Origin: a virus
Direction: 5' to 3' (one strand)
DNA length: 56,180 nt
Virus record (IMG/VR): IMGVR_UViG_3300028595_000015
Span: 1-56,180 of that record
In this document: positions 32,710 through 41,735 of the stretch, piece after piece
How positions within the stretch are numbered: the stretch's first letter is position 1
How the letters are laid out: each line of letters starts with the position of its first letter
The notes under the pieces: generated by a model
What the model saw: only the letters and a program-made list of their open reading frames with translations
Told to the model about the DNA's origin: nothing
Database searches by the model: none
Made by a program: the position numbers and the translations under genes

Positions 32710-33576
32710 GTGAATATTAGAACTAAACAAAATTTTGCTATCACCCTAGCGTTATTAAGCGCTGTTGGAACTGTCGCTACTGGATATTTGACTAGGGAAG
32801 CTGCAAAGAAAGAAGTAAAAACTTATAATGGCGTGTTGCCTTATAAGAAAGGAAACTTTATAGATATAATTAAAATCTATAAATACCCATTATTAGTAGG
32901 TGGAGTAACTGTGTCATCTATAATCGGTTCTACTATTATGAGTAGAAAAGCAGAGGCATCTTTGCTTAGTATGGCGGTAATGGCCGACCAAGGATGGCGT
33001 CGATATAAACATCAGGTAAAAGATGCATTAGGCATTGAAGCTCATGAAAATATCGTAAAAGGAATTGCTAAGAAAAATCCTCCAAAAATAAAAAGTGGCG
33101 GGGATGATGATTTGACTCTCTATTACGATGAGATAATAGGATATTTTCAAGCAAAACCAGAAGATATGATGTATGCATATGCTACAATGAATGAGATGCT
33201 TACAACGTCTTTTGGAGATTCTTCCGTTAACAAGTATGGTGGTATAACATTGATGGATTTTGTTAGATTGTCTAAAGCAAGGTTAGTAAATGATGTTGAT
33301 GAAGAAATTTTAACTTCTTGGGGTTGGGGAATGGATTATCTAAATGAATGTTATGGTGAAATTTGGATACATATGGGATTCTCCCCTGAAAAAACAGATG
33401 ATGATGTTATAGACATTGTTGCGATAACTTGGTTAGAAGAACCAGTTTTAATAATGGATTATGATGATAATCTTGATGCTAAATTTTCTCATGAGGAAAC
33501 AAGAAAATTGGTTTTTAATGATTATATCGAAGATGGTGTTTTAAAAGATACTTCAGTAAAAAGAAATAAGAAATAG
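32710..33576 (+). CDS. two-span membrane protein with C-terminal YxxxG/GW domain
   Basis: 288 residues from a GTG start. Two hydrophobic segments near the N-terminus (ITLALLSAVGTVATGYLT and PLLVGGVTVSSIIGSTIM), then a Met/Ala helical region and a C-terminal domain with LTSWGWGMDYLNECYGEIWI. The architecture parallels the neighbouring genes at 33590 and 35472, which resemble the DUF6353 family of gut phages, so these look like diverged paralogues. Function unknown; membrane-associated by prediction. Confidence 0.55.
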   Translation: MNIRTKQNFAITLALLSAVGTVATGYLTREAAKKEVKTYNGVLPYKKGNFIDIIKIYKYPLLVGGVTVSSIIGSTIMSRKAEASLLSMAVMADQGWRRYKHQVKDALGIEAHENIVKGIAKKNPPKIKSGGDDDLTLYYDEIIGYFQAKPEDMMYAYATMNEMLTTSFGDSSVNKYGGITLMDFVRLSKARLVNDVDEEILTSWGWGMDYLNECYGEIWIHMGFSPEKTDDDVIDIVAITWLEEPVLIMDYDDNLDAKFSHEETRKLVFNDYIEDGVLKDTSVKRNKK

Positions 33577-33589
33577 AGGTGTGCCGAAA

Positions 33590-34360
33590 ATGAAGAATAA
33601 CTTACTTAAATCAATAAAACCCTTTGTGGTTAGACATGAGCCTGAGGTTTTAATAACTATGGGTATTATGGGAATGATATTTTCAACCGTATGGGGTGTT
33701 AGAGCTACTGAAAAAGCGGTGCGAAAGTTGGATATTAAAAAGAAAGAGTTAGATAAGGACAAACTTACATTACCAGAAGTACTTAATGAAACATGGAAAT
33801 TATATTTACCTGTTGTTATAAGTACGGCGGTATCTATTCCTTGTATAATAGCAAGTAATCGGGTTTCGAATAACAGAAATGTTGCTTTGGCTGCTGCTTA
33901 TACTGTAACAGAAACAGCCTTACAAGAGTATCAGGATAAGACAAAAGAAGTTATTGGAGATTCTAATTATGAGAAGATTCAAGAAGCTTTATCGGACGAT
34001 AAAGTTAAAAATAATTACGCTCAAGGCAATGTTATTATGATAGGCGATGGTGACGCAATGTTTTATGAACCAATCTCTAATAGATATTTTAAATCTAACT
34101 GGAATAGAATATCTAAGGCTGCTAACGAATTAAACGCATCAGCAATAAGCGATATGTGTGGCGAAGTTACGCTTAATGATTGGTATGATATTTTAGGTTT
34201 ACCTCCGATTTATGGCGGAGATGGTAATGAACGTGGTTGGACCATTATTGATGGTAAGGATGGACTGATTGATATTTCAATCGATGCTGTTCTAACACCG
34301 AAGGACGAACCATGTGGCGCAATAAGATATAACGTATTGCCTAAACACCTTGGTAAGTAA
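33590..34360 (+). CDS. DUF6353-like membrane protein
   Basis: 256 residues from ATG 33590 (AGAGGTG eight bases upstream), preferred over GTG 33581. Two membrane spans (VLITMGIMGMIFSTVWGVRA and YLPVVISTAVSIPCIIASN), then NRNVALAAAYTVTETALQEY, which closely matches the gene at 35472, and a C-terminal VTLNDWYDILGLPPI with GW. The family is widespread in Bacillota phages and of unknown function. Confidence 0.6.
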   Translation: MKNNLLKSIKPFVVRHEPEVLITMGIMGMIFSTVWGVRATEKAVRKLDIKKKELDKDKLTLPEVLNETWKLYLPVVISTAVSIPCIIASNRVSNNRNVALAAAYTVTETALQEYQDKTKEVIGDSNYEKIQEALSDDKVKNNYAQGNVIMIGDGDAMFYEPISNRYFKSNWNRISKAANELNASAISDMCGEVTLNDWYDILGLPPIYGGDGNERGWTIIDGKDGLIDISIDAVLTPKDEPCGAIRYNVLPKHLGK

Positions 34361-34490
34361 GGTTATTAGGTTTCTATATTCTCCAATGGTATGGTGTAAA
34401 AAATAACTGTGTTGAGTCGCGTTCGCTGAATGATAAATTCTTAAATATGCGCTGTATTCAACATGGTTACGTTGGAACACATATCTTTAA
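34361..34490 (+). other. non-coding stretch with possible structured RNA (34411-34462)
   Basis: No reading frame is convincing between the previous stop and the promoter-like element at 34491. A stem GTTGAGT with ATTCAAC encloses CGCG/TGCG and the local hairpin GAATGATAAATTC. The element is too short and lacks TTCRA for a tRNA. It may be a small structured RNA or simply a spacer. Confidence 0.3.
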
Positions 34491-34515
34491 ACGCGTTTTT
34501 TACAAAGGTTATAAT
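34491..34515 (+). promoter_or_regulatory. early promoter-like element 7 (variant)
   Basis: ACGCGT and ACAAA in register with TATAAT shifted by three bases, as in element 4. Upstream of 34562. Confidence 0.45.
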
Positions 34516-34561
34516 GAGGGAAACCTTATTTTATAAAAATAATGAAGAAGGAGATTTAATT

Positions 34562-34753
34562 ATGGACAAAAATGAAGTTTTAGCAGAAGTTGCAGAAGCA
34601 ACGGTAGAACAAGCTAGTATTGTTAAGAAAGCTGCTCCTGTAGTATTACCAGCGGTAGTATTATTTGGATTAGGATTTTTAGGATTCAGAGTTTGGAAAA
34701 ACCGTAAAGCTAAAAAGAACGTTTTAGAAGTAAATCCACCTGTCAGTGAATAG
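34562..34753 (+). CDS. small single-span membrane protein
   Basis: 63 residues from ATG 34562 (AGAAGGAGATTTAATT upstream). Short acidic N-terminus, one clear membrane span (APVVLPAVVLFGLGFLGF), then a basic Arg/Lys cluster consistent with an N-out, C-in orientation. No family recognised. Ends ahead of a perfect terminator. Confidence 0.6.
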   Translation: MDKNEVLAEVAEATVEQASIVKKAAPVVLPAVVLFGLGFLGFRVWKNRKAKKNVLEVNPPVSE

Positions 34754-34774
34754 ATAGTTGGGCCCCTTAAGGAT

Positions 34775-34816
34775 TATAAAGGATGGTATTGAAAACACCG
34801 TCCTTTATATTTTTTT
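34775..34816 (+). terminator. strong terminator hairpin
   Basis: TATAAAGGATGGT pairs with ACCGTCCTTTATA, one G.T pair, followed by TTTTTTT. Confidence 0.8.
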
Positions 34817-34848
34817 AACAAAATTAAATATATTAGATAGGAGTTATT

Positions 34849-35460
34849 ATGAATAGATTTGAAGGTAATTCCAATGCGAATAAAAAAGAACCTGAGAAAA
34901 GGAAAAAATTAGATACGGTTACAACTAATGTTGCTGTAAAAAAAGAATCTGAGTTTAAGAAGTTTAAACAGAATTTTTTCGCTGAGGATGCAAAAACAGT
35001 TAAAGGGCAAGTGTTTACTGGTGTTATTATACCTGGGATACAGAGGTTAATAACTGATATGGTTAAGACTGGTATAGATGTTCTTATCTATGGAGGAAGA
35101 GCCAAAGATAGTAAAAGCAGAAGTAGTCATATAAGTTATTCTGGGTATTATCAAGATAGAAATAACAATTATAACTATAACAAAATACCGGGCGGAACAT
35201 CATATGCTAGAAGAGATATATTCTCTTTTAATGAGGTTTCTTTTTATGATAGAGTAGAAGCTGAAGAGGTATTAATTAATTTAAATGAACAAATAGAATC
35301 ATACGGAATGGTTTCGGTTGCTGATTTTTATGACATGATAGGTCAATCAGCACCTTATACGGCAAATAAGTATGGTTGGAGAGATTTACGAGATGTTGCG
35401 ATAATTAGTGTGAGAGGTGGATATTCCATAGACTTGCCTAAGGCACATCCATTAGATTAG
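34849..35460 (+). CDS. conserved phage protein with YDMIG/YGW domain
   Basis: 203 residues. Basic N-terminus, then a conserved block (FFAEDAKTVKGQVFTGVIIP then GIQRLITDMVKTGIDVLIYG) and a C-terminal domain MVSVADFYDMIGQSAP, NKYGWRDL, GYSIDLPKAHPL. I recognise this family from other gut-type Bacillota phages, without known function. The C-terminal domain resembles those of the genes at 33590 and 35472. No clear membrane span. Confidence 0.6.
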   Translation: MNRFEGNSNANKKEPEKRKKLDTVTTNVAVKKESEFKKFKQNFFAEDAKTVKGQVFTGVIIPGIQRLITDMVKTGIDVLIYGGRAKDSKSRSSHISYSGYYQDRNNNYNYNKIPGGTSYARRDIFSFNEVSFYDRVEAEEVLINLNEQIESYGMVSVADFYDMIGQSAPYTANKYGWRDLRDVAIISVRGGYSIDLPKAHPLD

Positions 35461-35471
35461 GAGGATTTTAT

Positions 35472-36458
35472 ATGAACAAATTTGGAATGATATTTAACAG
35501 AGCTAGTTTTTTAGTAAAGAAAAAATCACCAGAATTATTGGTGATAAGTAGTATTGTAGCAGCTGCAGGAAGTATTGTTTTGGCAATTAAAGCTACACCT
35601 AAAGCACAAAATATTCTATCGGACGCTAATAAAAATATTGATCGTATCAAAAGTGACATGACTGATTACAATAAGTTAACAAACGACCAATACTCTGTTA
35701 GTTTAGGCAAAAAAGAATTAACGAAAGAATATGCTTTAACTGTTGTTAAATTAGGTAAAGTTTATGCACCGACTATTATTGGTTTTGGGTTAACTGTTGG
35801 AGGAATCCTTGGTTCTCATAAAATTATGAAGGGTCGTCAAGTTGCCTTAGCAGCTGCCTATACAACTTTAGAAAATGGTTATCGTTCTTATAGAGAGCGT
35901 GTTGCTGATAAGGTTGGAGAAAAAGTTGAGAATGATATTTTCAGAAATGTTTATTCTGAAAAGAAAGATGTTATAGAAATTGATAAGGATGGTAATGAGG
36001 TTGTGAAATCTAAGAATGTAAAATGTCCTCATGTAGAAGCGGACAAGGACTTTACAGTTATATTTGATCATAATGCTCCTGATTGGATGAGGGACACAAA
36101 TGCCACCTTAAACCTTTTGGCAATGAAACAGAAATACCTAAACCAAAAATTGGCTTATTCTGGAGCTTTATTCTTACATGAGGTTTATGAGGAAATAGGC
36201 ATTGATATTGCAACATTAGGTGATCGTAAGGCCCAGGCTTCTAGAGTTTTGGGATGGTTATATGACCCGGAAGATCCTACAAGAGATAGCTTTATTTCTT
36301 TAGGGTTATTCGATCAAATGGGGAATAAAAATGAGTATGCAATGAATGCTCTTAGAAGTAACGCACAAGAATTAATTCTTGAGTTTAATGTGGATGGAGA
36401 TATTTTAACTGGAGATAACGGTAATAAAATGTTCGCCAACTATAGAAAGGTGATTTAA
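35472..36458 (+). CDS. DUF6353-like membrane protein, full length
   Basis: 328 residues, the longest of the local family. Two membrane spans (LLVISSIVAAAGSIVLAIKA and VYAPTIIGFGLTVGGILG), GRQVALAAAYTTLENGYRSYRE, a variable middle (FDHNAPDWMRDTNATLNLL), then LHEVYEEIGIDIATLG and RVLGWLYDPEDP, ending with LILEFNVDGDI. Matches the DUF6353 pattern I know from phages of gut Bacillota. Functional role unknown. Coding region overlaps closely with 36460 by spacing of one base. Confidence 0.65.
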   Translation: MNKFGMIFNRASFLVKKKSPELLVISSIVAAAGSIVLAIKATPKAQNILSDANKNIDRIKSDMTDYNKLTNDQYSVSLGKKELTKEYALTVVKLGKVYAPTIIGFGLTVGGILGSHKIMKGRQVALAAAYTTLENGYRSYRERVADKVGEKVENDIFRNVYSEKKDVIEIDKDGNEVVKSKNVKCPHVEADKDFTVIFDHNAPDWMRDTNATLNLLAMKQKYLNQKLAYSGALFLHEVYEEIGIDIATLGDRKAQASRVLGWLYDPEDPTRDSFISLGLFDQMGNKNEYAMNALRSNAQELILEFNVDGDILTGDNGNKMFANYRKVI

Positions 36459-36459
36459 T

Positions 36460-37095
36460 ATGACTAAAAAAATTATTAATTCATTAGTAATTGTGTTGGT
36501 GGGCCTCTCTGGTTATAAAATTGGAGAGGTTTTAACTTCCAGAAAATATGAGAAGCGAATAAATAAGGAAATAAATGATATTCGGTCTTATTATAAAATT
36601 CGTTTGAATAAACTTTACGGAGTTAAAGAAGAAAAAGAGGAAAAAGAGGAAAAAGAAATCGTAAACAATAAAAGAATTACCGATGATTTAAAGAATCCAA
36701 AAAAGAATGAGAAAGACTCTATACGTACTGATGCAATTGATTATTCTAAACCATACAGAACTAATACGCCAGATAGAGTCGTTGGCGAACCTGGTGAAAC
36801 AAAAGTCGCTATTGAAGAAGATTATGTGGACACGACAAAACCTCATATAATTACTCCTGAAGAGTATGGTCTTAGTGAATATCAGACAGTTACACTATTC
36901 TATACGGTTGATAAGGTTCTAACGGACGACGATTTTAATCAAATTGATAACGTTGGAATAGTTGGAGGGTATGTGTTATTAGACCAAATTGGTATTTACG
37001 ACGCAGATTGTCTTTATATTCGCGATATTAATAAAGGTATCGATTATGAGATACTTCTAGAAGAGAGGGAGTTTTCTAAGCTTCAACAGCTTTAA
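36460..37095 (+). CDS. membrane-anchored conserved phage protein
   Basis: 211 residues: an N-terminal membrane span (IINSLVIVLVGLSGYKIG), a Lys/Glu-rich linker with an EEK repeat, and a C-terminal domain with HIITPEEYGLSEYQTVTLF, YTVDKVLTDDDF and DCLYIRDINKGIDYEILLEE. I recognise this C-terminal domain as a recurring one in gut-phage genomes; no function is known. Start behind AAAGGTGATTTAAT. Confidence 0.6.
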   Translation: MTKKIINSLVIVLVGLSGYKIGEVLTSRKYEKRINKEINDIRSYYKIRLNKLYGVKEEKEEKEEKEIVNNKRITDDLKNPKKNEKDSIRTDAIDYSKPYRTNTPDRVVGEPGETKVAIEEDYVDTTKPHIITPEEYGLSEYQTVTLFYTVDKVLTDDDFNQIDNVGIVGGYVLLDQIGIYDADCLYIRDINKGIDYEILLEEREFSKLQQL

Positions 37096-37108
37096 AACTC
37101 ATTAATAG

Positions 37109-37651
37109 ATGTTTTCATTAGAAGGTACTTATTTAGAATGGGTAGCCAGTAAGATAATGCCGTCTATTTATGATAGGCGTAATTACAGCAATTTGATTGA
37201 CCTGTTACATTCTTTTATATTTAGGTATAAACTCCCGATGGACGAAAATCGTATGCTCGATGGAATTGACTTGCGTTATCGGTTTGCGTATGAGAATGGA
37301 TATTCTAATGACGAAGTTAGTTCTATTGGCTACCGTAACTCTTGTAGTGTTTTAGAAATGATGGTTGCGTTATCTATAAAAGGTGACGAGCGTATTTTAT
37401 ATGACTATGAAACAGGAGAGAAAGCAGACTTTATATTTATGTCAATGCTTAGGTCGTTGGAATTAGATGGGATGGTTAATGATGTATTCGACAATGAACG
37501 TGTTAGTTCTGTAGTAGAGGATATGCTCGATCGAGAGTATTGTCCTAATGGAAAGGGTGGATTATTTACCGTTGATTCACCTAGAAAAGATATGAGAGAT
37601 GTTGATATTTGGTACCAAATGAATTGGTACATTCAGCAAATATTAGAATAG
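37109..37651 (+). CDS. conserved phage protein (IPMDENR type)
   Basis: 180 residues, soluble. It has YLEWVASKIM, FRYKLPMDENRMLDGIDLRY, SCSVLEMMVALSIKGDE, and a C-terminal DREYCPNGKGGLFTVDS followed by DIWYQMNWYIQQILE. This is a conserved family of Bacillota phages. Unknown function. No Shine-Dalgarno is evident before ATG 37109, so translation may be coupled to the upstream gene ending 13 bp before. Confidence 0.55.
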   Translation: MFSLEGTYLEWVASKIMPSIYDRRNYSNLIDLLHSFIFRYKLPMDENRMLDGIDLRYRFAYENGYSNDEVSSIGYRNSCSVLEMMVALSIKGDERILYDYETGEKADFIFMSMLRSLELDGMVNDVFDNERVSSVVEDMLDREYCPNGKGGLFTVDSPRKDMRDVDIWYQMNWYIQQILE

Positions 37652-37671
37652 AGAAAAGGAGAATTTAGATT

Positions 37672-37851
37672 ATGATTAGATTACTATTGGAAAGACACCC
37701 TTTTTTAACTGGAGTAGCGGTTGGAATGTTTGGTAGTCGCGCACTTAGAAGAAAATTGAATACGTTTCTGGATAAAAACGTTACTTTCATAAGCGTTAAA
37801 ATGGAAAAACCAGATACTGAAAAAGAATCTAATGAAATAAAAGAAGATTAA
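37672..37851 (+). CDS. very small basic/hydrophobic protein before the polymerase
   Basis: 59 residues starting at ATG 37672 behind AAAAGGAGAATTTAGATT. Begins MIRLLLERHPFLTGVAVGMF, then an Arg-rich stretch and a charged tail. The ribosome site is as strong as in its neighbours, so it is likely real. A short membrane-associated protein; unknown function. Confidence 0.6.
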   Translation: MIRLLLERHPFLTGVAVGMFGSRALRRKLNTFLDKNVTFISVKMEKPDTEKESNEIKED

Positions 37852-37863
37852 GTAGGTATTACT

Positions 37864-40800
37864 ATGCTTGATTTTCTGATAATTTCAACCAGAACAAGAA
37901 AAGGTGTTGTGGAAATATATCCGAAATTCAAAATAACTAGTAAAAGTAAGGACTTAATGACTCGTGGTGGCGATTTTTATGCCATATGGATAGAACAACT
38001 AGGTCTTTGGTCGACGAATGAAGATGATGCTCTAATCCTTATAGATGGATATTTAGATGATTTTGCTCAAAAGAATAAACATCGATATGGGGAAGACAAT
38101 GTCCATATATTATATATGTGGGATTCAGATTCTAACATGATTGATAAATGGCATAAGTATTGTCAGAAGCAGATGCGGACGAACTGGAGACAACTAAATG
38201 ATAATCTTGTTTTCTTGAATCAAGTAGCTAAAAGAGAAGACTATGCAACTACCAGATTAAATTATTCTTTAGATGAGGTTGGTAGTCGTGATAATTGGGA
38301 TGAGTTGGTTGGCACTCTATACAAACCAAATGATCGTCATAAAATAGAGTGGTGCATAGGCGCTATTCTAAATGGTGACTCTAAATGGATCCAAAAATTT
38401 GCAGTTTTTTATGGTCCTCCAGGTAGTGGTAAATCTACTATTCTTGACGTTATTGATAAACTATTTGAAGGCTACGCGAAGACTTTTAAAGCTTCGTCTT
38501 TGGGGTCTTCTCAGGATTTATTTGCTTTGGAACAATTTAAGGAGAATCCTCTTGTTGCTATAAGTCATGATGACGATTTGTCTAGAATTGACTCAAACAC
38601 TAGAATTAATAGTTTAGTATCTCACGAGAAGATGATAGTTAACGAAAAACATAAATCATTATATGAAATGCGATTTCGGTCATTCTTGTTCATGGGGACC
38701 AATACTCCTGTAAAGATAACAAATGCAAAATCAGGATTGCTTCGTAGGCTAATTGATATTTACCCATCTGGTAACACGATTCCTTTAAAGCGATATAATC
38801 GTTTAATTGAAAGAGTTAACTTTGAGCTTGGGGCTATTGCATATCATTGCCTTAGTGTTTATGAGGAAAACAAACATGCTTATGACGAATATAGACCAAC
38901 ACTAATGATTAGTGAGTCAAATGACTTCTATAATTTTGTAGCGGATAGTTATACTGTATTCAATAAGGATAATAGTACAACTTTGAAAGCGTCTTGGGAG
39001 ATGTATAAAATTTATTGCGACCAAGCCAGAGTCCCTTATCCAATGTCTATGCGAGTTTTCAAAAATGAATTAAGAAATTATTTTAAAAATTATGAAGAAA
39101 GAGCAAGAATCGATGGTAACTACGTTCGTTCGTATTATTCTGACTTTAGAAATGATATTTTCGATGAAAAAAAAGAAGATGTCAAACCAAAAGATAAGAA
39201 GATCGAAGACACTTATGAATTAATAAAATTTGGAGAACACCCATCAATCCTTGATATTCATGCTGCTAATTGGGATGCACAATATAGTACGAGATCTGGT
39301 GTCCCTACTAAAAAATGGGCAGAATGTACCACAACATTAAAAGAATTGGATACTTCAAGATTACATTATCTTAAGGTTCCAGAGAATCATATCGTTATTG
39401 ACTTTGATATTCAAGGGGATGACGGTAAAAAAGACTTCAAAAAGAATTTAGAAGAGGCTAGTAAATGGCCGACGACATATGCTGAGTTAAGTAAATCTGG
39501 TGGGGGAATTCATCTACATTATATTTATGAAGGCGATCCAACTCTCCTAAGCAGAGTATATGCGGATAACATTGAGATTAAAGTTTTCACTGGGAATAGT
39601 TCCCTCAGAAGACAATTAACAAAGTGTAATGAAGAAGAGATTAGCACAATCAATTCTGGATTACCTTTACGGGAGGTTGGCCGAGTGATAAACTTCACAA
39701 GCGTTAAAAATGAAAAAGCAATACGAACTATGATTAGAAATAATATTAATAAAAAGTACCACTCAGGAACAAAACCATCTATAGACTTTATATTTAAGAT
39801 TTTAGATGAGGCGTATAATAGTGGGGTTAAATATGATGTCAGTGATTTATATGGTACAGTTATAGCTTTTGCAGCAAGTAGTACCAATCAATCTGACTAT
39901 TGTTTAAACTTAGTTCCGAAAATGAAATTTAAATCGGAAGAACCATCTATAAACGTAGAAAATGATGATAAACCTATAGCTTTTTATGACATTGAAGTGT
40001 TTCCTAATTTATTGATAATTAACTGGAAACTAAGGGGGGTTGGGCGACCTGTAACAAGAATGATTAATCCAAATCCTCATGAAATAGAAATGTTATTAAA
40101 CTATAGACTTGTGGGCTTCAATTGTAGACGTTATGATAATCATATAATATACGGAGCATTACTTGGATATTCTAATATGAAGTTATTTGAGCTTAGTCAA
40201 AAAATAATTCAAGATAAGAAAGGCTTCTTTAATGAAGCTTATAACATCAGCTATACAGATGTTTATGATTATTCAAGAGAGAAAATGTCACTTAAAAAGT
40301 GGCAAATTAAATTAAAAATTAAACATAAAGAGTTAGGGTTACCTTGGGATCAACCAGTTCCAGAAGATAAATGGATTGAAGTTGCTGAGTACTGTGATAA
40401 TGATGTTATAGCAACTGAGGCTGTATTTGATTACACGCAAGGAGATTTCAGGGCTAGACAAATGTTGGTCGCTTTGGTTAAAAACTTTAGAAAGATTAAT
40501 GTTTGCGTAAACGACACTACGAATAGTCTAACAACTAAATTGATATTTGGGTGGGAAAAGAATCCTAAACTTAATTATGTAGATTTATCGAAAGAATTTC
40601 CGGGTTATGAATTCGTTAAAACTTGGAATAATAAAACACGAAGATACGATAAGTTTAATATGTATCGAGGTGTTGATTTAAAATTTGGTGGGTACGTTTA
40701 TGCCGAGCCTGGCATATATACTAATGTTGGTTTACTAGATATTACAAGCATGCATCCAAATTCGGCAATTATTATGAACTATTTTGGCGAATATACAGAG

Positions 40801-41709
40801 ATATACAAATCATTGGTGGTTGCAAGGGTTTATATTAAAGAAGGAAATTTAGATGCGGCGAAAGAACTGTTTGATAGGGTTTTAGAACCTTTCTTAAATG
40901 ACCCATCTTTAGCAGACGATGTGGCTGGAGCTTTAAAAATAGCTATTAACGCTGTATATGGTTTAACTTCTGCAAGATTTAAAAATCCTTTTAAAGACCC
41001 TATGAATGAAAATAATATTGTTGCTCTTCGTGGAGCTCTATTCATGAAGACCTTACAAGATGCTTTAAATGAAAAAGGTGTTAAGGTTATCCATATAAAA
41101 ACAGATTCAATTAAGATACCTGACATCACCGATGATATTATTAACTTCTGTCACAAATTTGCCAAGAAGTACGGATATGAATTTAACCATGAGGCGACGT
41201 ATGATAGAATATGTCTTGTCAATGACGCAGTTTATGTTGCAAGATATGATTCTGAAGGAATGAGAGACAAAAAAGGCAAGAATGCTAATAAGTGGACTGC
41301 AACAGGTACACAATTCAAAGTTCCGTATGTATTTAAGAAACTTTTTAGTAAAGAAAAAATAGAGTTTGAAGACCTATCAGAGGTAAAACAAGTCAAGTCA
41401 GCTTTATATTTAAATATGAATGAGTCAACTGGTAAAGATGACTTAAAATTTATTGGAAGAGTTGGTAACTTTTCACCCGTTGTTTCTGGAGCTGGCGGAG
41501 GTTTACTTGTTAAGCCTGTTGTAAAAAATGATGGGAGTACATCGTACGATGCTGTAACGGGTACAAAAGGTTACAGATGGTTAGAAGCGGAAGTAGTAGA
41601 AGAATTAGATCTAAAAGACTCAATTGACTATTCTTATTACAATAAGATGGTAGATGATGCAGTATCATCTATTAATAAGTATGGTGATTTCGAATGGTTT
41701 ACGAGTTAA
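37864..41709 (+). CDS. fused SF3 helicase - primase - family B DNA polymerase
   Basis: 1281 residues carrying three replication modules. (1) SF3/D5-type helicase: Walker A GPPGSGKST (184-192), Walker B VAISHDDDL (231-239), sensor FLFMGTN (274-280), arginine pair GLLRRL (291-296). (2) An archaeo-eukaryotic primase-type module with DFD (513-515) and SGGGIHLH (545-552). (3) A family B polymerase: 3'-5' exonuclease DIE (709-711), YCDND (843-847), polymerase motif A DITSMHP (959-965), motif B K1025 to Y1032-G1033, motif C KTDS (1079-1082). Motif C has Lys where Asp-Thr-Asp is usual. Uninterrupted by stops. The nearest separate genes (ssDNA-binding, SF2 helicase) follow directly. Probably carries out priming, unwinding and synthesis. 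Confidence 0.88.
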   Translation: MLDFLIISTRTRKGVVEIYPKFKITSKSKDLMTRGGDFYAIWIEQLGLWSTNEDDALILIDGYLDDFAQKNKHRYGEDNVHILYMWDSDSNMIDKWHKYCQKQMRTNWRQLNDNLVFLNQVAKREDYATTRLNYSLDEVGSRDNWDELVGTLYKPNDRHKIEWCIGAILNGDSKWIQKFAVFYGPPGSGKSTILDVIDKLFEGYAKTFKASSLGSSQDLFALEQFKENPLVAISHDDDLSRIDSNTRINSLVSHEKMIVNEKHKSLYEMRFRSFLFMGTNTPVKITNAKSGLLRRLIDIYPSGNTIPLKRYNRLIERVNFELGAIAYHCLSVYEENKHAYDEYRPTLMISESNDFYNFVADSYTVFNKDNSTTLKASWEMYKIYCDQARVPYPMSMRVFKNELRNYFKNYEERARIDGNYVRSYYSDFRNDIFDEKKEDVKPKDKKIEDTYELIKFGEHPSILDIHAANWDAQYSTRSGVPTKKWAECTTTLKELDTSRLHYLKVPENHIVIDFDIQGDDGKKDFKKNLEEASKWPTTYAELSKSGGGIHLHYIYEGDPTLLSRVYADNIEIKVFTGNSSLRRQLTKCNEEEISTINSGLPLREVGRVINFTSVKNEKAIRTMIRNNINKKYHSGTKPSIDFIFKILDEAYNSGVKYDVSDLYGTVIAFAASSTNQSDYCLNLVPKMKFKSEEPSINVENDDKPIAFYDIEVFPNLLIINWKLRGVGRPVTRMINPNPHEIEMLLNYRLVGFNCRRYDNHIIYGALLGYSNMKLFELSQKIIQDKKGFFNEAYNISYTDVYDYSREKMSLKKWQIKLKIKHKELGLPWDQPVPEDKWIEVAEYCDNDVIATEAVFDYTQGDFRARQMLVALVKNFRKINVCVNDTTNSLTTKLIFGWEKNPKLNYVDLSKEFPGYEFVKTWNNKTRRYDKFNMYRGVDLKFGGYVYAEPGIYTNVGLLDITSMHPNSAIIMNYFGEYTEIYKSLVVARVYIKEGNLDAAKELFDRVLEPFLNDPSLADDVAGALKIAINAVYGLTSARFKNPFKDPMNENNIVALRGALFMKTLQDALNEKGVKVIHIKTDSIKIPDITDDIINFCHKFAKKYGYEFNHEATYDRICLVNDAVYVARYDSEGMRDKKGKNANKWTATGTQFKVPYVFKKLFSKEKIEFEDLSEVKQVKSALYLNMNESTGKDDLKFIGRVGNFSPVVSGAGGGLLVKPVVKNDGSTSYDAVTGTKGYRWLEAEVVEELDLKDSIDYSYYNKMVDDAVSSINKYGDFEWFTS

Positions 41710-41735
41710 AAAAAATAAAAAGGAGAACTTAAAAA

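Noticed and set aside
34411-34462. tRNA-like folding between 34361 and 34490
   Set aside because: A seven-base acceptor-like stem is present, but only 52 bases are enclosed and no T-loop TTCRA or anticodon arm is found.
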